Positions 33,748 through 47,425 of a stretch of 64,000 nucleotides of DNA are shown one piece after another; within the stretch, counting starts at the first letter, position 1; each line of letters begins with the position of its first letter. Both the position numbers and the translations under genes were made by a program. Origin of the DNA: Agarophyton chilense (Eukaryota > Rhodophyta > Florideophyceae > Gracilariales > Gracilariaceae); assembly GCA_030374765.1 (NCBI GenBank), contig JARGXX010000071.1, positions 434,001 to 498,000 of the forward strand, in the 5' to 3' direction. The notes beneath the pieces are model-generated. The model saw only the letters and a program-made list of their open reading frames with translations. It was not told the DNA's origin and searched no databases.

Positions 33748-36700
33748 ATGTAATTATTATATCTAATTCTTTGCTTCGATAATTGAGAGCTTATTCTTCT
33801 ATCACACAGCTTGAGTTTATTTTGTACAAAACTTGTATGGAAGCATGCGATGGGCACCCTCGACATAGTTTTAGAGTATACGCTCGAGATCCGTTGTACT
33901 TACCTTCTCCCAAAATGAAATAGCGTAGCTGATTTCTGCAAGGTCTGGTTGACGAACAACTTCTAAGACTGTCCCCTGGACATTGCAAACGGACATGCCT
34001 CGCACGACCATGAGAACAGGCAAGTGGGCTTCTATTACGATAGATCCTTGACATGATGCAAAATAAGTTTTCAACAAGAACAAGATCTCGGAAAGACAAT
34101 GTACCATGTGCTTTGTGCTTGTCGGTGAAATGTGCCCTTTTATAGTGATGTGATACAAATTACGATATTTTAACCCAAGCAATTTGCTTCCAGCCAATAT
34201 GGACATCGCAGACTAAAAAAGAGCATCTTCTTTCATACAACAAAATCCAACCCTGTAAGCCACTCGTGGAAGCTAACCAAAATACAGAGGTTTATTGTAG
34301 TCTTCTGGAATCCTATTGGTGGTCGAAAGCCCTGAAGTTAATTTTCAAATGTTTTATTTTTGAAATAGTGAAAGTTTTGAGTCTATCTTAATGTTTCTTC
34401 GAGTTTTTGAACCCCGGACAGCTTTGGATTAAGTTGATCAACATTCAAAATTCTTTTATTTCTCAAAGATACCAAAACTCCTAATTTTTTTCTAAAACGC
34501 TTAACAAATAAGTGAGTTTCTACAAAAGCATTCTAGACTCGGAAAGAAGTATAGGCAGACGTCCTGCTACACGTGCGCCACGCTCGTGAAGTCCCAACCC
34601 TTTCGTGATGATGAGCTCTTGATTTTCCTTCAAAACTGGTGTTGTTTCGATCCGGGGAGGTTCGTGTAGACCCTCCACCGCAGCAGTGATCAATTTATAA
34701 GAGCATCTGCCACCAGGTTAGTTTATTTTTGGCTTTGCAGGAAACAATCGAATACATGTGTGTATCGCTCAAATGTAGCAACAGTATGAAAACTAATGCT
34801 TCATGATGCGTTGCAACTGCGGATGTATTACAGTATGTGTCATGTTTGCACATATTGCTTTTCGTATTTCTATTCGTTCATGCTTGTAATATTGCTGATT
34901 GATTCGTAAGTGGTTGTCTACGAATAGCTACTATACATACAGGTGTAGGTCAATTGGATTGTTAGCTACCCAAGGGCATCGACGAGTGACTCAAAGATCG
35001 ATTGGTTGATAAAAAAGATTGTGTTGTTGATATATCGCTGCTAAGCTAACTTACTGGTACGAAACTAATGCCCCGTTTATCAGAGATACCGAAATTATAA
35101 AGCACACCTATACAGCGATTTTCATAAACCGCTAATGATGGCACAACCACAAAATGACTTAGGCTTATTTTTATATCCTGTAACAGTGTTGTGGAGTTCT
35201 GGGTTCTGTCTGACGGAGAGGCTACTGATCGCTGGATAGATAAAGTAACGCGATGTAAACAAGGGATTCGCAAACTCTTGAAAAAAAAAACAACCGGGCA
35301 CAATCATGTGGTTGATTTTTTCTCTGATGAGTTGCCGCCGAAAGATGAGCGGCTTTTATGCGTACCCCCGCCAAACCAGATGACTACTAGTTTGACGGCA
35401 TTGTGTTGATGGTGCCATCAGCGGTTCTACTGGCATCTATCGTGATGTAAAACACACTCACAAGAACTATTTTGATATAATATCCAACCCAATTAAAGTC
35501 TGTTTCAGAATCATATCCCTCGCGCAAATTTTCCAAAAATCGACGTTTTGGCTACAGTAAACCTAACAAAATCAGTGTGAAAAAATTTTCAAGTAGAAAA
35601 AGTGTTTCAAAAACAAAACCGTTATTGCATCCTTTTTATTCTAACGCGAGTTCAGTAGTTTGTTTTTTGCTCCTTTAGCCTGTATAACACTTATAAAACG
35701 CTTTGGCATTGATTCTATAGAAGGATTGATGGCATCACAGTCAATCTTTTCCCAGCAATCTTTGATACTATTTTTTAGATCAAAAACTGTATCAAATTGC
35801 CTTCCTTGCCCAGAAACCGTTCGGGCCAACATTCCCCAAATGTTTTTGATAGGGTTGAGGTCAGGAGAGCGCGCAAGCCATTCCACAACCGACATACTTA
35901 GACTATTGAACCACTGTTTCATAGAATTGGACTTATGCACAGGTGCATTATCTTGCTGGAAAATGAATTCTTCCCCGTGCATACACTATGCAAAAGGTAG
36001 AACATAGTTTTCTAGAACCTCAGCATACTTCTCAAAGTTCATTGTAGTTTCAACAAAAGCCATATCAGTTGCTCCTTTCGTAGACATTCCCGCCCAAACC
36101 ATTACTGATGCGCCTCCTGAACGCCCAGTCACAAATTCTTTCTTTTCTTCTCGTAGATCATGCCAATAAAATTTATAGCAATCTGGACCATCAAGGTTAG
36201 ACTTTTTTTCGTCGGAAAAGATAACATTATTCCATTCCGTTTTCCAATAAGCCTTTTGGGCACACCATTCAACTCGATTCTTCTTGTGGTTATCTTTTAA
36301 AAAAAAAGGGTTTCCTCATTTTTGTGTACTTGAACAAACGCCACGAGCCATAATTGAGCTAATGATTGTATAAAGGATATAATTTGGAAACAGTGTTATT
36401 GACTGAGCGGTTTCTATTTGTTGTGAAATATGCTTTACAGTACGTGAAATGCCTTTTTGGCACAGTTTGTGTAAAGGGATATGTTTTTGAAACGCACTGT
36501 ACCTACGCAACATTACAAATCAAAAACTAAGATCATAATATTTGCGCCGCAGCGGCAGCGAGGAGCCCTGAATCCCAACATTGTTCGGGAACGGTTTCAA
36601 TACTAAATCTCAAAAATGATTATGCTGTGTGAAAATGACCCAAACGCTTCTGGACGCTTCACGGATGCTGTCATATTTATTGTCAGCTTTGAGCAACGAC

Positions 36701-37253
36701 TGCTTCAAAGATAATGAATTATCTAAGACTGTGGTTTCAAAAGCTTATGATGTATGTCTGAAAGTATAATGTTTCAAAATAATGCTCATTGCAGAAACTC
36801 TTTCGTGCACGGTCTCAAACATCATACAGAAGATTGAAGACTTTTTTCGTTCTTACTCATATATCTTGACACACTTTCTTTCAAAACATTTGTTTTCGTT
36901 TTTTTATTTTGGAAACATGATTCAGGTCATAATAGAAAATTGAAAACACTTGTTTAGAAATACATCTTTTATGTAATTCAAGTTTTACTACATTAAAGAA
37001 ATCTCACAGATATAATTACCAAGATTTATTAGTTCAGATTATAGATCAGCGAGAAATCAAGTTGGAATATTGTTTTTTAAAGAAATTTACTTCTTATGTA
37101 GTGGTTATTGTGGACTAAAGAATAACGAGAATATTAAAAGCAAAAGTCTATTGAATTCAATATCTTTAAAATGTAGTATTTCCAAACTGGTTCGAAGATA
37201 TACCAACCGCTCTGTATTCTAGAAGCTCCGATGCAAATACCGTTTACGACCGC
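33748..37253. repeat. Array unit 6
   Basis: 3,506 bp. Minus-strand contents: Tc1 remnant 35,641-36,513; exon-like A 35,055-35,276; B 34,520-34,706; C 33,904-34,206. It carries the CCCAACATTG variant also seen in units 3 and 9. Confidence 0.95.
35555..36513 (-). pseudogene. Tc1/mariner transposase remnant, unit 6
   Basis: As unit 2: QQDNAPVH retained, K at the third catalytic position, and two in-frame stops. Confidence 0.9.
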
Positions 37254-40200
37254 ATGTAATTATTATATCTAATTCTTTGCTTCGATAATTGAGAGCTTAT
37301 TCTTCTATCACACAGCTTGAGTTTATTTTGTACAAAACTTGTATGGAAGCATGCGATGGGCACCCTCGACATAGTTTTAGAGTATACGCTCGAGATCCGT
37401 TGTACTTACCTTCTCCCAAAATGAAATAGCGTAGCTGATTTCTGCAAGGTCTGGTTGACGAACAACTTCTAAGACTGTCCCCTGGACATTGCAAACGGAC
37501 ATGCCTCGCACGACCATGAGAACAGGCAAGTGGGCTTCTATTACGATAGATCCTTGACATGATGCAAAATAAGTTTTCAACAAGAACAAGATCTCGGAAA
37601 GACAATGTACCATGTGCTTGTCGGTGAAATGTGCCCTTTTATAGTGATGTGATACAAATTACGATATTTTAACCCAAGCAATTTGCTTCCAGCCAATATG
37701 GACATCGCAGACTAAAAAAGAGCATCTTCTTTCATACAACGAAATCCAACCCTGTAAGCCACTCGTGGAAGCTAACCAAAATACAGAGGTTTATTGTAGT
37801 CTTCTGGAATCCTATTGGTGGTCGAAAGCCCTGAAGTTAATTTTCAAATGTTTTATTTTTGAAATAGTGAAAGTTTTGAGTCTATCTTAATGTTTCTTCG
37901 AGTTTTTGAACCCCGGACAGCTTTGGATTAAGTTGATCAACATTCAAAATTCTTTTATTTCTCAAAGATACCAAAACTCCTAATTTTTTTCTAAAACGCT
38001 TAACAAATAAGTGAGTTTCTACAAAAGCATTCTAGACTCGGAAAGAAGTATAGGCAGACGTCCTGCTACACGTGCGCCACGCTCGTGAAGTCCCAACCCT
38101 TTCGTGATGATGAGCTCTTGATTTTCCTTCAAAACTGGTGTTGTTTCGATCCGGGGAGGTTCGTGTAGACCCTCCACCGCAGCAGTGATCAATTTATAAG
38201 AGCATCTGCCACCAGGTTAGTTTATTTTTGGCTTTGCAGGAAACAATCGAATACATGTGTGTATCGCTCAAATGTAGCAACAGTATGAAAACTAATGCTT
38301 CATGATGCGTTGCAACTGCGGATGTATTACAGTATGTGTCATGTTTGCACATATTGCTTTTCGTATTTCTATTCGTTCATGCTTGTAATATTGCTGATTG
38401 ATTCGTAAGTGGTTGTCTACGAATAGCTACTATACATACAGGTGTAGGTCAATTGGATTGTTAGCTACCCAAGGGCATCGACGAGTGACTCAAAGATCGA
38501 TTGGTTGATAAAAAAGATTGTGTTGTTGATATATCGCTGCTAAGCTAACTTACTGGTACGAAACTAATGCCCCGTTTATCAGAGATACCGAAATTATAAA
38601 GCACACCTATACAGCGATTTTCATAAACCGCTAATGATGGCACAACCACAAAATGACTTAGGCTTATTTTTATATCCTGTAACAGTGTTGTGGAGTTCTG
38701 GGTTCTGTCTGACGGAGAGGCTACTGATCGCTGGATAGATAAAGTAACGCGATGTAAACAAGGGATTCGCAAACTCTTGAAAAAAAAAACAACCGGGCAC
38801 AATCATGTGGTTGATTTTTTCTCTGATGAGTTGCCGCCGAAAGATGAGCGGCTTTTATGCGTACCCCCGCCAAACCAGATGACTACTAGTTTGACGGCAT
38901 TGTGTTGATGGTGCCATCAGCGGTTCTACTGGCATCTATCGTGATGTAAAACACACTCACAAGAACTATTTTGATATAATATCCAACCCAATTAAAGTCT
39001 GTTTCAGAATCATATCCCTCGCGCAAATTTTCCAAAAATCGACGTTTTGGCTACAGTAAACCTAACAAAATCAGTGTGAAAAAATTTTCAAGTAGAAAAA
39101 GTGTTTCAAAAACAAAACCGTTATTGCATCCTTTTTATTCTAACGCGAGTTCAGTAGTTTGTTTTTTGCTCCTTTAGCCTGTATAACACTTATAAAACGC
39201 TTTGGCATTGATTCTATAGAAGGATTGATGGCATCACAGTCAATCTTTTCCCAGCAATCTTTGATACTATTTTTTAGATCAAAAACTGTATCAAATTGCC
39301 TTCCTTGCCCAGAAACCGTTCGGGCCAACATTCCCCAAATGTTTTTGATAGGGTTGAGGTCAGGAGAGCGCGCAAGCCATTCCACAACCGACATACTTAG
39401 ACTATTGAACCACTGTTTCATAGAATTGGACTTATGCACAGGTGCATTACCTTGCTGGAAAATGAATTCTTCCCCGTGCATACACTATGCAAAAGGTAGA
39501 ACATAGTTTTCTAGAACCTCAGCATACTTCTCAAAGTTCATTGTAGTTTCAACAAAAGCCATATCAGTTGCTCCTTTCGTAGACATTCCCGCCCAAACCA
39601 TTACTGATGCGCCTCCTGAACGCCCAGTCACAAATTCTTTCTTTTCTTCTCGTAGATCATGCCAATAAAATTTATAGCAATCTGGACCATCAAGGTTAGA
39701 CTTTTTTTCGTCGGAAAAGATAACATTATTCCATTCCGTTTTCCAATAAGCCTTTTGGGCACACCATTCAACTCGATTCTTCTTGTGGTTATCTTTTAAA
39801 AAAAAAGGGTTTCCTCATTTTTGTGTACTTGAACAAACGCCACGAGCCATAATTGAGCTAATGATTGTATAAAGGATATAATTTGGAAACAGTGTTATTG
39901 ACTGAGCGGTTTCTATTTGTTGTGAAATATGCTTTACAGTACGTGAAATGCCTTTTTGGCACAGTTTGTGTAAAGGGATATGTTTTTGAAACGCACTGTA
40001 CCTACGCAACATTACAAATCAAAAACTAAGATCATAATATTTGCGCCGCAGCGGCAGCGAGGAGCCCTGAATCCCATCATTGTTCGGGAACGGTTTCAAT
40101 ACTAAATCTCAAAAATGATTATGCTGTGTGAAAATGACCCAAACGCTTCTGGACGCTTCACGGATGCTGTCATATTTATTGTCAGCTTTGAGCAACGACT

Positions 40201-40752
40201 GCTTCAAAGATAATGAATTATCTAAGACTGTGGTTTCAAAAGCTTATGATGTATGTCTGAAAGTATAATGTTTCAAAATAATGCTCATTGCAGAAACTCT
40301 TTCGTGCACGGTCTCAAACATCATACAGAAGATTGAAGACTTTTTTCGTTCTTACTCATATATCTTGACACACTTTCTTTCAAAACATTTGTTTTCGTTT
40401 TTTTATTTTGGAAACATGATTCAGGTCATAATAGAAAATTGAAAACACTTGTTTAGAAATACATCTTTTATGTAATTCAAGTTTTACTACATTAAAGAAA
40501 TCTCACAGATATAATTACCAAGATTTATTAGTTCAGATTATAGATCAGCGAGAAATCAAGTTGGAATATTGTTTTTTAAAGAAATTTACTTCTTATGTAG
40601 TGGTTATTGTGGACTAAAGAATAACGAGAATATTAAAAGCAAAAGTCTATTGAATTCAATATCTTTAAAATGTAGTATTTCCAAACTGGTTCGAAGATAT
40701 ACCAACCGCTCTGTATTCTAGAAGCTCCGATGCAAATACCGTTTACGACCGC
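37254..40752. repeat. Array unit 7
   Basis: 3,499 bp. A 7-bp deletion (one TGCTTTG, about 37,616) is shared with units 8 and 9 and shifts the frame of exon-like C. Minus-strand contents: Tc1 remnant 39,140-40,012; exon-like A 38,554-38,775; B 38,019-38,205; C 37,410-37,705. Confidence 0.95.
39054..40012 (-). pseudogene. Tc1/mariner transposase remnant, unit 7
   Basis: Second catalytic box reads QQGNAPVH, as in units 1 and 8. K at the third position and two in-frame stops. Confidence 0.9.
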
Positions 40753-43700
40753 ATGTAATTATTATATCTAATTCTTTGCTTCGATAATTGAGAGCTTATT
40801 CTTCTATCACACAGCTTGAGTTTATTTTGTACAAAACTTGTATGGAAGCATGCGATGGGCACCCTCGACATAGTTTTAGAGTATACGCTCGAGATCCGTT
40901 GTACTTACCTTCTCCCAAAATGAAATAGCGTAGCTGATTTCTGCAAGGTCTGGTTGACGAACAACTTCTAAGACTGTCCCCTGGACATTGCAAACGGACA
41001 TGCCTCGCACGACCATGAGAACAGGCAAGTGGGCTTCTATTACGATAGATCCTTGACATGATGCAAAATAAGTTTTCAACAAGAACAAGATCTCGGAAAG
41101 ACAATGTACCATGTGCTTGTCGGTGAAATGTGCCCTTTTATAGTGATGTGATACAAATTACGATATTTTAACCCAAGCAATTTGCTTCCAGCCAATATGG
41201 ACATCGCAGACTAAAAAAGAGCATCTTCTTTCATACAACGAAATCCAACCCTGTAAGCCACTCGTGGAAGCTAACCAAAATACAGAGGTTTATTGTAGTC
41301 TTCTGGAATCCTATTGGTGGTCGAAAGCCCTGAAGTTAATTTTCAAATGTTTTAATTTTGAAATAGTGAAAGTTTTGAGTCTATCTTAATGTTTCTTCGA
41401 GTTTTTGAACCCCGGACAGCTTTGGATTAAGTTGATCAACATTCAAAATTCTTTTATTTCTCAAAGATACCAAAACTCCTAATTTTTTTCTAAAACGCTT
41501 AACAAATAAGTGAGTTTCTACAAAAGCATTCTAGACTCGGAAAGAAGTATAGGCAGACGTCCTGCTACACGTGCGCCACGCTCGTGAAGTCCCAACCCTT
41601 TCGTGATGATGAGCTCTTGATTTTCCTTCAAAACTGGTGTTGTTTCGATCCGGGGAGGTTCGTGTAGACCCTCCACCGCAGCAGTGATCAATTTATAAGA
41701 GCATCTGCCACCAGGTTAGTTTATTTTTGGCTTTGCAGGAAACAATCGAATACATGTGTGTATCGCTCAAATGTAGCAACAGTATGAAAACTAATGCTTC
41801 ATGATGCGTTGCAACTGCGGATGTATTACAGTATGTGTCATGTTTGCACATATTGCTTTTCGTATTTCTATTCGTTCATGCTTGTAATATTGCTGATTGA
41901 TTCGTAAGTGGTTGTCTACGAATAGCTACTATACATACAGGTGTAGGTCAATTGGATTGTTAGCTACCCAAGGGCATCGACGAGTGACTCAAAGATCGAT
42001 TGGTTGATAAAAAAGATTGTGTTGTTGATATATCGCTGCTAAGCTAACTTACTGGTACGAAACTAATGCCCCGTTTATCAGAGATACCGAAATTATAAAG
42101 CACACCTATACAGCGATTTTCATAAACCGCTAATGATGGCACAACCACAAAATGACTTAGGCTTATTTTTATATCCTGTAACAGTGTTGTGGAGTTCTGG
42201 GTTCTGTCTGACGGAGAGGCTACTGATCGCTGGATAGATAAAGTAACGCGATGTAAACAAGGGATTCGCAAACTCTTGAAAAAAAAAACAACCGGGCACA
42301 ATCATGTGGTTGATTTTTTCTCTGATGAGTTGCCGCCGAAAGATGAGCGGCTTTTATGCGTACCCCCGCCAAACCAGATGACTACTAGTTTGACGGCATT
42401 GTGTTGATGGTGCCATCAGCGGTTCTACTGGCATCTATCGTGATGTAAAACACACTCACAAGAACTATTTTGATATAATATCCAACCCAATTAAAGTCTG
42501 TTTCAGAATCATATCCCTCGCGCAAATTTTCCAAAAATCGACGTTTTGGCTACAGTAAACCTAACAAAATCAGTGTGAAAAAATTTTCAAGTAGAAAAAG
42601 TGTTTCAAAAACAAAACCGTTATTGCATCCTTTTTATTCTAACGCGAGTTCAGTAGTTTGTTTTTTGCTCCTTTAGCCTGTATAACACTTATAAAACGCT
42701 TTGGCATTGATTCTATAGAAGGATTGATGGCATCACAGTCAATCTTTTCCCAGCAATCTTTGATACTATTTTTTAGATCAAAAACTGTATCAAATTGCCT
42801 TCCTTGCCCAGAAACCGTTCGGGCCAACATTCCCCAAATGTTTTTGATAGGGTTGAGGTCAGGAGAGCGCGCAAGCCATTCCACAACCGACATACTTAGA
42901 CTATTGAACCACTGTTTCATAGAATTGGACTTATGCACAGGTGCATTACCTTGCTGGAAAATGAATTCTTCCCCGTGCATACACTATGCAAAAGGTAGAA
43001 CATAGTTTTCTAGAACCTCAGCATACTTCTCAAAGTTCATTGTAGTTTCAACAAAAGCCATATCAGTTGCTCCTTTCGTAGACATTCCCGCCCAAACCAT
43101 TACTGATGCGCCTCCTGAACGCCCAGTCACAAATTCTTTCTTTTCTTCTCGTAGATCATGCCAATAAAATTTATAGCAATCTGGACCATCAAGGTTAGAC
43201 TTTTTTTCGTCGGAAAAGATAACATTATTCCATTCCGTTTTCCAATAAGCCTTTTGGGCACACCATTCAACTCGATTCTTCTTGTGGTTATCTTTTAAAA
43301 AAAAAGGGTTTCCTCATTTTTGTGTACTTGAACAAACGCCACGAGCCATAATTGAGCTAATGATTGTATAAAGGATATAATTTGGAAACAGTGTTATTGA
43401 CTGAGCGGTTTCTATTTGTTGTGAAATATGCTTTACAGTACGTGAAATGCCTTTTTGGCACAGTTTGTGTAAAGGGATATGTTTTTGAAACGCACTGTAC
43501 CTACGCAACATTACAAATAAAAAACTAAGATCATAATATTTGCGCCGCAGCGGCAGCGAGGAGCCCTGAATCCCATCATTGTTCGGGAACGGTTTCAATA
43601 CTAAATCTCAAAAATGATTATGCTGTGTGAAAATGACCCAAACGCTTCTGGACGCTTCACGGATGCTGTCATATTTATTGTCAGCTTTGAGCAACGACTG

Positions 43701-44250
43701 CTTCAAAGATAATGAATTATCTAAGACTGTGGTTTCAAAAGCTTATGATGTATGTCTGAAAGTATAATGTTTCAAAATAATGCTCATTGCAGAAACTCTT
43801 TCGTGCACGGTCTCAAACATCATACAGAAGATTGAAGACTTTTTTCGTTCTTACTCATATATCTTGACACACTTTCTTTCAAAACATTTGTTTTCGTTTT
43901 TTTATTTTGGAAACATGATTCAGGTCATAATAGAAAATTGAAAACACTTGTTTAGAAATACATCTTTTATGTAATTCAAGTTTTACTACACTAAAGAAAT
44001 CTCACAGATATAATTACCAAGATTTATTAGTTCAGATTATAGATCAGCGAGAAATCAAGTTGGAATATTGTTTTTAAAGAAATTTACTTCTTATGTAGTG
44101 GTTATTGTGGACTAAAGAATAACGAGAATATTAAAAGCAAAAGTCTATTGAATTCAATATCTTTAAAATGTAGTATTTCCAAACTGGTTCGAAGATATAC
44201 CAACCGCTCTGTATTCTAGAAGCTCCGATGCAAATACCGTTTACGACCGC
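40753..44250. repeat. Array unit 8
   Basis: 3,498 bp. It shares the 7-bp deletion with units 7 and 9, and TTTAATTTTG (about 41,351) only with unit 9. One T is lost from a T run at about 44,073. A private change at about 43,519 lengthens the open frame upstream of the Tc1 remnant to 43,598. Minus-strand contents: Tc1 remnant 42,639-43,511; exon-like A 42,053-42,274; B 41,518-41,704; C 40,909-41,204. Confidence 0.95.
42553..43598 (-). pseudogene. Tc1/mariner transposase remnant, unit 8
   Basis: Second box QQGNAPVH and K at the third position. A private base change at about 43,519 removes a stop upstream of the usual ATG, so the N-terminal open stretch reaches 43,598 (94 codons instead of 65). 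The added residues do not look like a Tc1 N-terminus. Confidence 0.85.
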
Positions 44251-47200
44251 ATGTAATTATTATATCTAATTCTTTGCTTCGATAATTGAGAGCTTATTCT
44301 TCTATCACACAGATTGAGTTTATTTTGTACAAAACTTGTATGGAAGCATGCGATGGGCACCCTCGACATAGTTTTAGAGTATACGCTCGAGATCCGTTGT
44401 ACTTACCTTCTCCCAAAATGAAATAGCGTAGCTGATTTCTGCAAGGTCTGGTTGACGAACAACTTCTAAGACTGTCCCCTGGACATTGCAAACGGACATG
44501 CCTCGCACGACCATGAGAACAGGCAAGTGGGCTTCTATTACGATAGATCCTTGACATGATGCAAAATAAGTTTTCAACAAGAACAAGATCTCGGAAAGAC
44601 AATGTACCATGTGCTTGTCGGTGAAATGTGCCCTTTTATAGTGATGTGATACAAATTACGATATTTTAACCCAAGCAATTTGCTTCCAGCCAATATGGAC
44701 ATCGCAGACTAAAAAAGAGCATCTTCCTTCTTACAACGAAATCCAACCCTGTAAGCCACTCGTGGAAGCTAACCAAAATACAGAGGTTTATTGTAGTCTT
44801 CTGGAATCCTATTGGTGGTCGAAAGCCCTGAAGTTAATTTTCAAATGTTTTAATTTTGAAATAGTGAAAGTTTTGAGTCTATCTTAATGTTTCTTCGAGT
44901 TTTTGAACCCCGGACAGCTTTGGATTAAGTTGATCAACATTCAAAATTCTTTTATTTCTCAAAGATACCAAAACTCCTAATTTTTTTCTAAAACGCTTAA
45001 CAAATAAGTGAGTTTCTACAAAAGCATTCTAGACTCGGAAAGAAGTATAGGCAGACGTCCTGCTACACGTGCGCCACGCTCGTGAAGTCCCAACCCTTTC
45101 GTGATGATGAGCTCTTGATTTTCCTTCAAAACTGGTGTTGTTTCGATCCGGGGAGGTTCGTGTAGACCCTCCACCGCAGCAGTGATCAATTTATAAGAGC
45201 ATCTGCCACCAGGTTAGTTTATTTTTGGCTTTGCAGGAAACAATCGAATACATGTGTGTATCGCTCAAATGTAGCAACAGTATGAAAACTAATGCTTCAT
45301 GATGCGTTGCAACTGCGGATGTATTACAGTATGTGTCATGTTTGCACATATTGCTTTTCGTATTTCTATTCGTTCATGCTTGTAATATTGCTGATTGATT
45401 CGTAAGTGGTTGTCTACGAATAGCTACTATACATACAGGTGTAGGTCAATTGGATTGTTAGCTACCCAAGGGCATCGACGAGTGACTCAAAGATCGATTG
45501 GTTGATAAAAAAGATTGTGTTGTTGATATATCGCTGCTAAGCTAACTTACTGGTACGAAACTAATGCCCCGTTTATCAGAGATACCGAAATTATAAAGCA
45601 CACCTATACAGCGATTTTCATAAACCGCTAATGATGGCACAACCACAAAATGACTTAGGCTTATTTTTATATCCTGTAACAGTGTTGTGGAGTTCTGGGT
45701 TCTGTCTGACGGAGAGGCTACTGATCGCTGGATAGATAAAGTAACGCGATGTAAACAAGGGATTCGCAAACTCTTGAAAAAAAAAACAACCGGGCACAAT
45801 CATGTGGTTGATTTTTTCTCTGATGAGTTGCCGCCGAAAGATGAGCGGCTTTTATGCGTACCCCCGCCAAACCAGATGACTACTAGTTTGACGGCATTGT
45901 GTTGATGGTGCCATCAGCGGTTCTACTGGCATCTATCGTGATGTAAAACACACTCACAAGAACTATTTTGATATAATATCCAACCCAATTAAAGTCTGTT
46001 TCAGAATCATATCCCTCGCGCAAATTTTCCAAAAATCGACGTTTTGGCTACAGTAAACCTAACAAAATCAGTGTGAAAAAATTTTCAAGTAGAAAAAGTG
46101 TTTCAAAAACAAAACCGTTATTGCATCCTTTTTATTCTAACGCGAGTTCAGTAGTTTGTTTTTTGCTCCTTTAGCCTGTATAACACTTATAAAACGCTTT
46201 GGCATTGATTCTATAGAAGGATTGATGGCATCACAGTCAATCTTTTCCCAGCAATCTTTGATACTATTTTTTAGATCAAAAACTGTATCAAATTGCCTTC
46301 CTTGCCCAGAAACCGTTCGGGCCAACATTCCCCAAATGTTTTTGATAGGGTTGAGGTCAGGAGAGCGCGCAAGCCATTCCACAACCGACATACTTAGACT
46401 ATTGAACCACTGTTTCATAGAATTGGACTTATGCACAGGTGCATTATCTTGCTGGAAAATGAATTCTTCCCCGTGCATACACTATGCAAAAGGTAGAACA
46501 TAGTTTTCTAGAACCTCAGCATACTTCTCAAAGTTCATTGTAGTTTCAACAAAAGCCATATCAGTTGCTCCTTTCGTAGACATTCCCGCCCAAACCATTA
46601 CTGATGCGCCTCCTGAACGCCCAGTCACAAATTCTTTCTTTTCTTCTCGTAGATCATGCCAATAAAATTTATAGCAATCTGGACCATCAAGGTTAGACTT
46701 TTTTTCGTCGGAAAAGATAACATTATTCCATTCCGTTTTCCAATAAGCCTTTTGGGCACACCATTCAACTCGATTCTTCTTGTGGTTATCTTTTAAAAAA
46801 AAAGGGTTTCCTCATTTTTGTGTACTTGAACAAACGCCACGAGCCATAATTGAGCTAATGATTGTATAAAGGATATAATTTGGAAACAGTGTTATTGACT
46901 GAGCGGTTTCTATTTGTTGTGAAATATGCTTTACAGTACGTGAAATGCCTTTTTGGCACAGTTTGTGTAAAGGGATATGTTTTTGAAACGCACTGTACCT
47001 ACGCAACATTACAAATCAAAAACTAAGATCATAATATTTGCGCCGCAGCGGCAGCAAGGAGCCCTGAATCCCAACATTGTTCGGGAACGGTTTCAATACT
47101 AAATCTCAAAAATGATTATGCTGTGTGAAAATGACCCAAACGCTTCTGGACGCTTCACGGATGCTGTCATATTTATTGTCAGCTTTGAGCAACGACTGCT

Positions 47201-47425
47201 TCAAAGATAATGAATTATCTAAGACTGTGGTTTCAAAAGCTTATGATGTATGTCTGAAAGTATAATGTTTCAAAATAATGCTCATTGCAGAAACTCTTTC
47301 GTGCACGGTCTCAAACATCATACAGAAGATTGAAGACTTTTTTCGTTCTTACTCATATATCTTGACACACTTTCTTTCAAAACATTTGTTTTCGTTTTTT
47401 TATTTTGGAAACATGATTCAGGTCA
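44251..47425. repeat. Array unit 9 (partial)
   Basis: 3,175 bp, ending at GATTCAGGTCA where unique sequence begins. Minus-strand contents: Tc1 remnant 46,137-47,009; exon-like A 45,551-45,772; B 45,016-45,202; C 44,407-44,702. Its right edge forms the 3' end of the split gene at 47,377-47,895. Confidence 0.95.
46051..47009 (-). pseudogene. Tc1/mariner transposase remnant, unit 9
   Basis: As unit 2: QQDNAPVH retained, K at the third catalytic position, and two in-frame stops. Confidence 0.9.

Larger units (their letters stand above)
16218..47425. repeat. Tandem array, ~8.9 copies of a ~3.5-kb unit
   Basis: Nine head-to-tail copies start at 16,218, 19,724, 23,230, 26,736, 30,242, 33,748, 37,254, 40,753 and 44,251. 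The period is exactly 3,506 bp for units 1-6, then 3,499 and 3,498. The last copy stops after 3,175 bp, lacking about 324 bp. Copies are nearly identical, with scattered substitutions and a shared 7-bp deletion in units 7-9. Each unit is AT-rich and contains a dead Tc1/mariner transposase plus minus-strand exon-like segments. The left end abuts element D and the right end lies within a split gene. The base composition clearly differs from the GC-richer LTR elements around it. Confidence 0.97.

Noticed and set aside
16218-47425. A CRISPR-like repeat array
   Set aside because: The repeats are 3.5 kb with no spacers, and the setting is eukaryotic.
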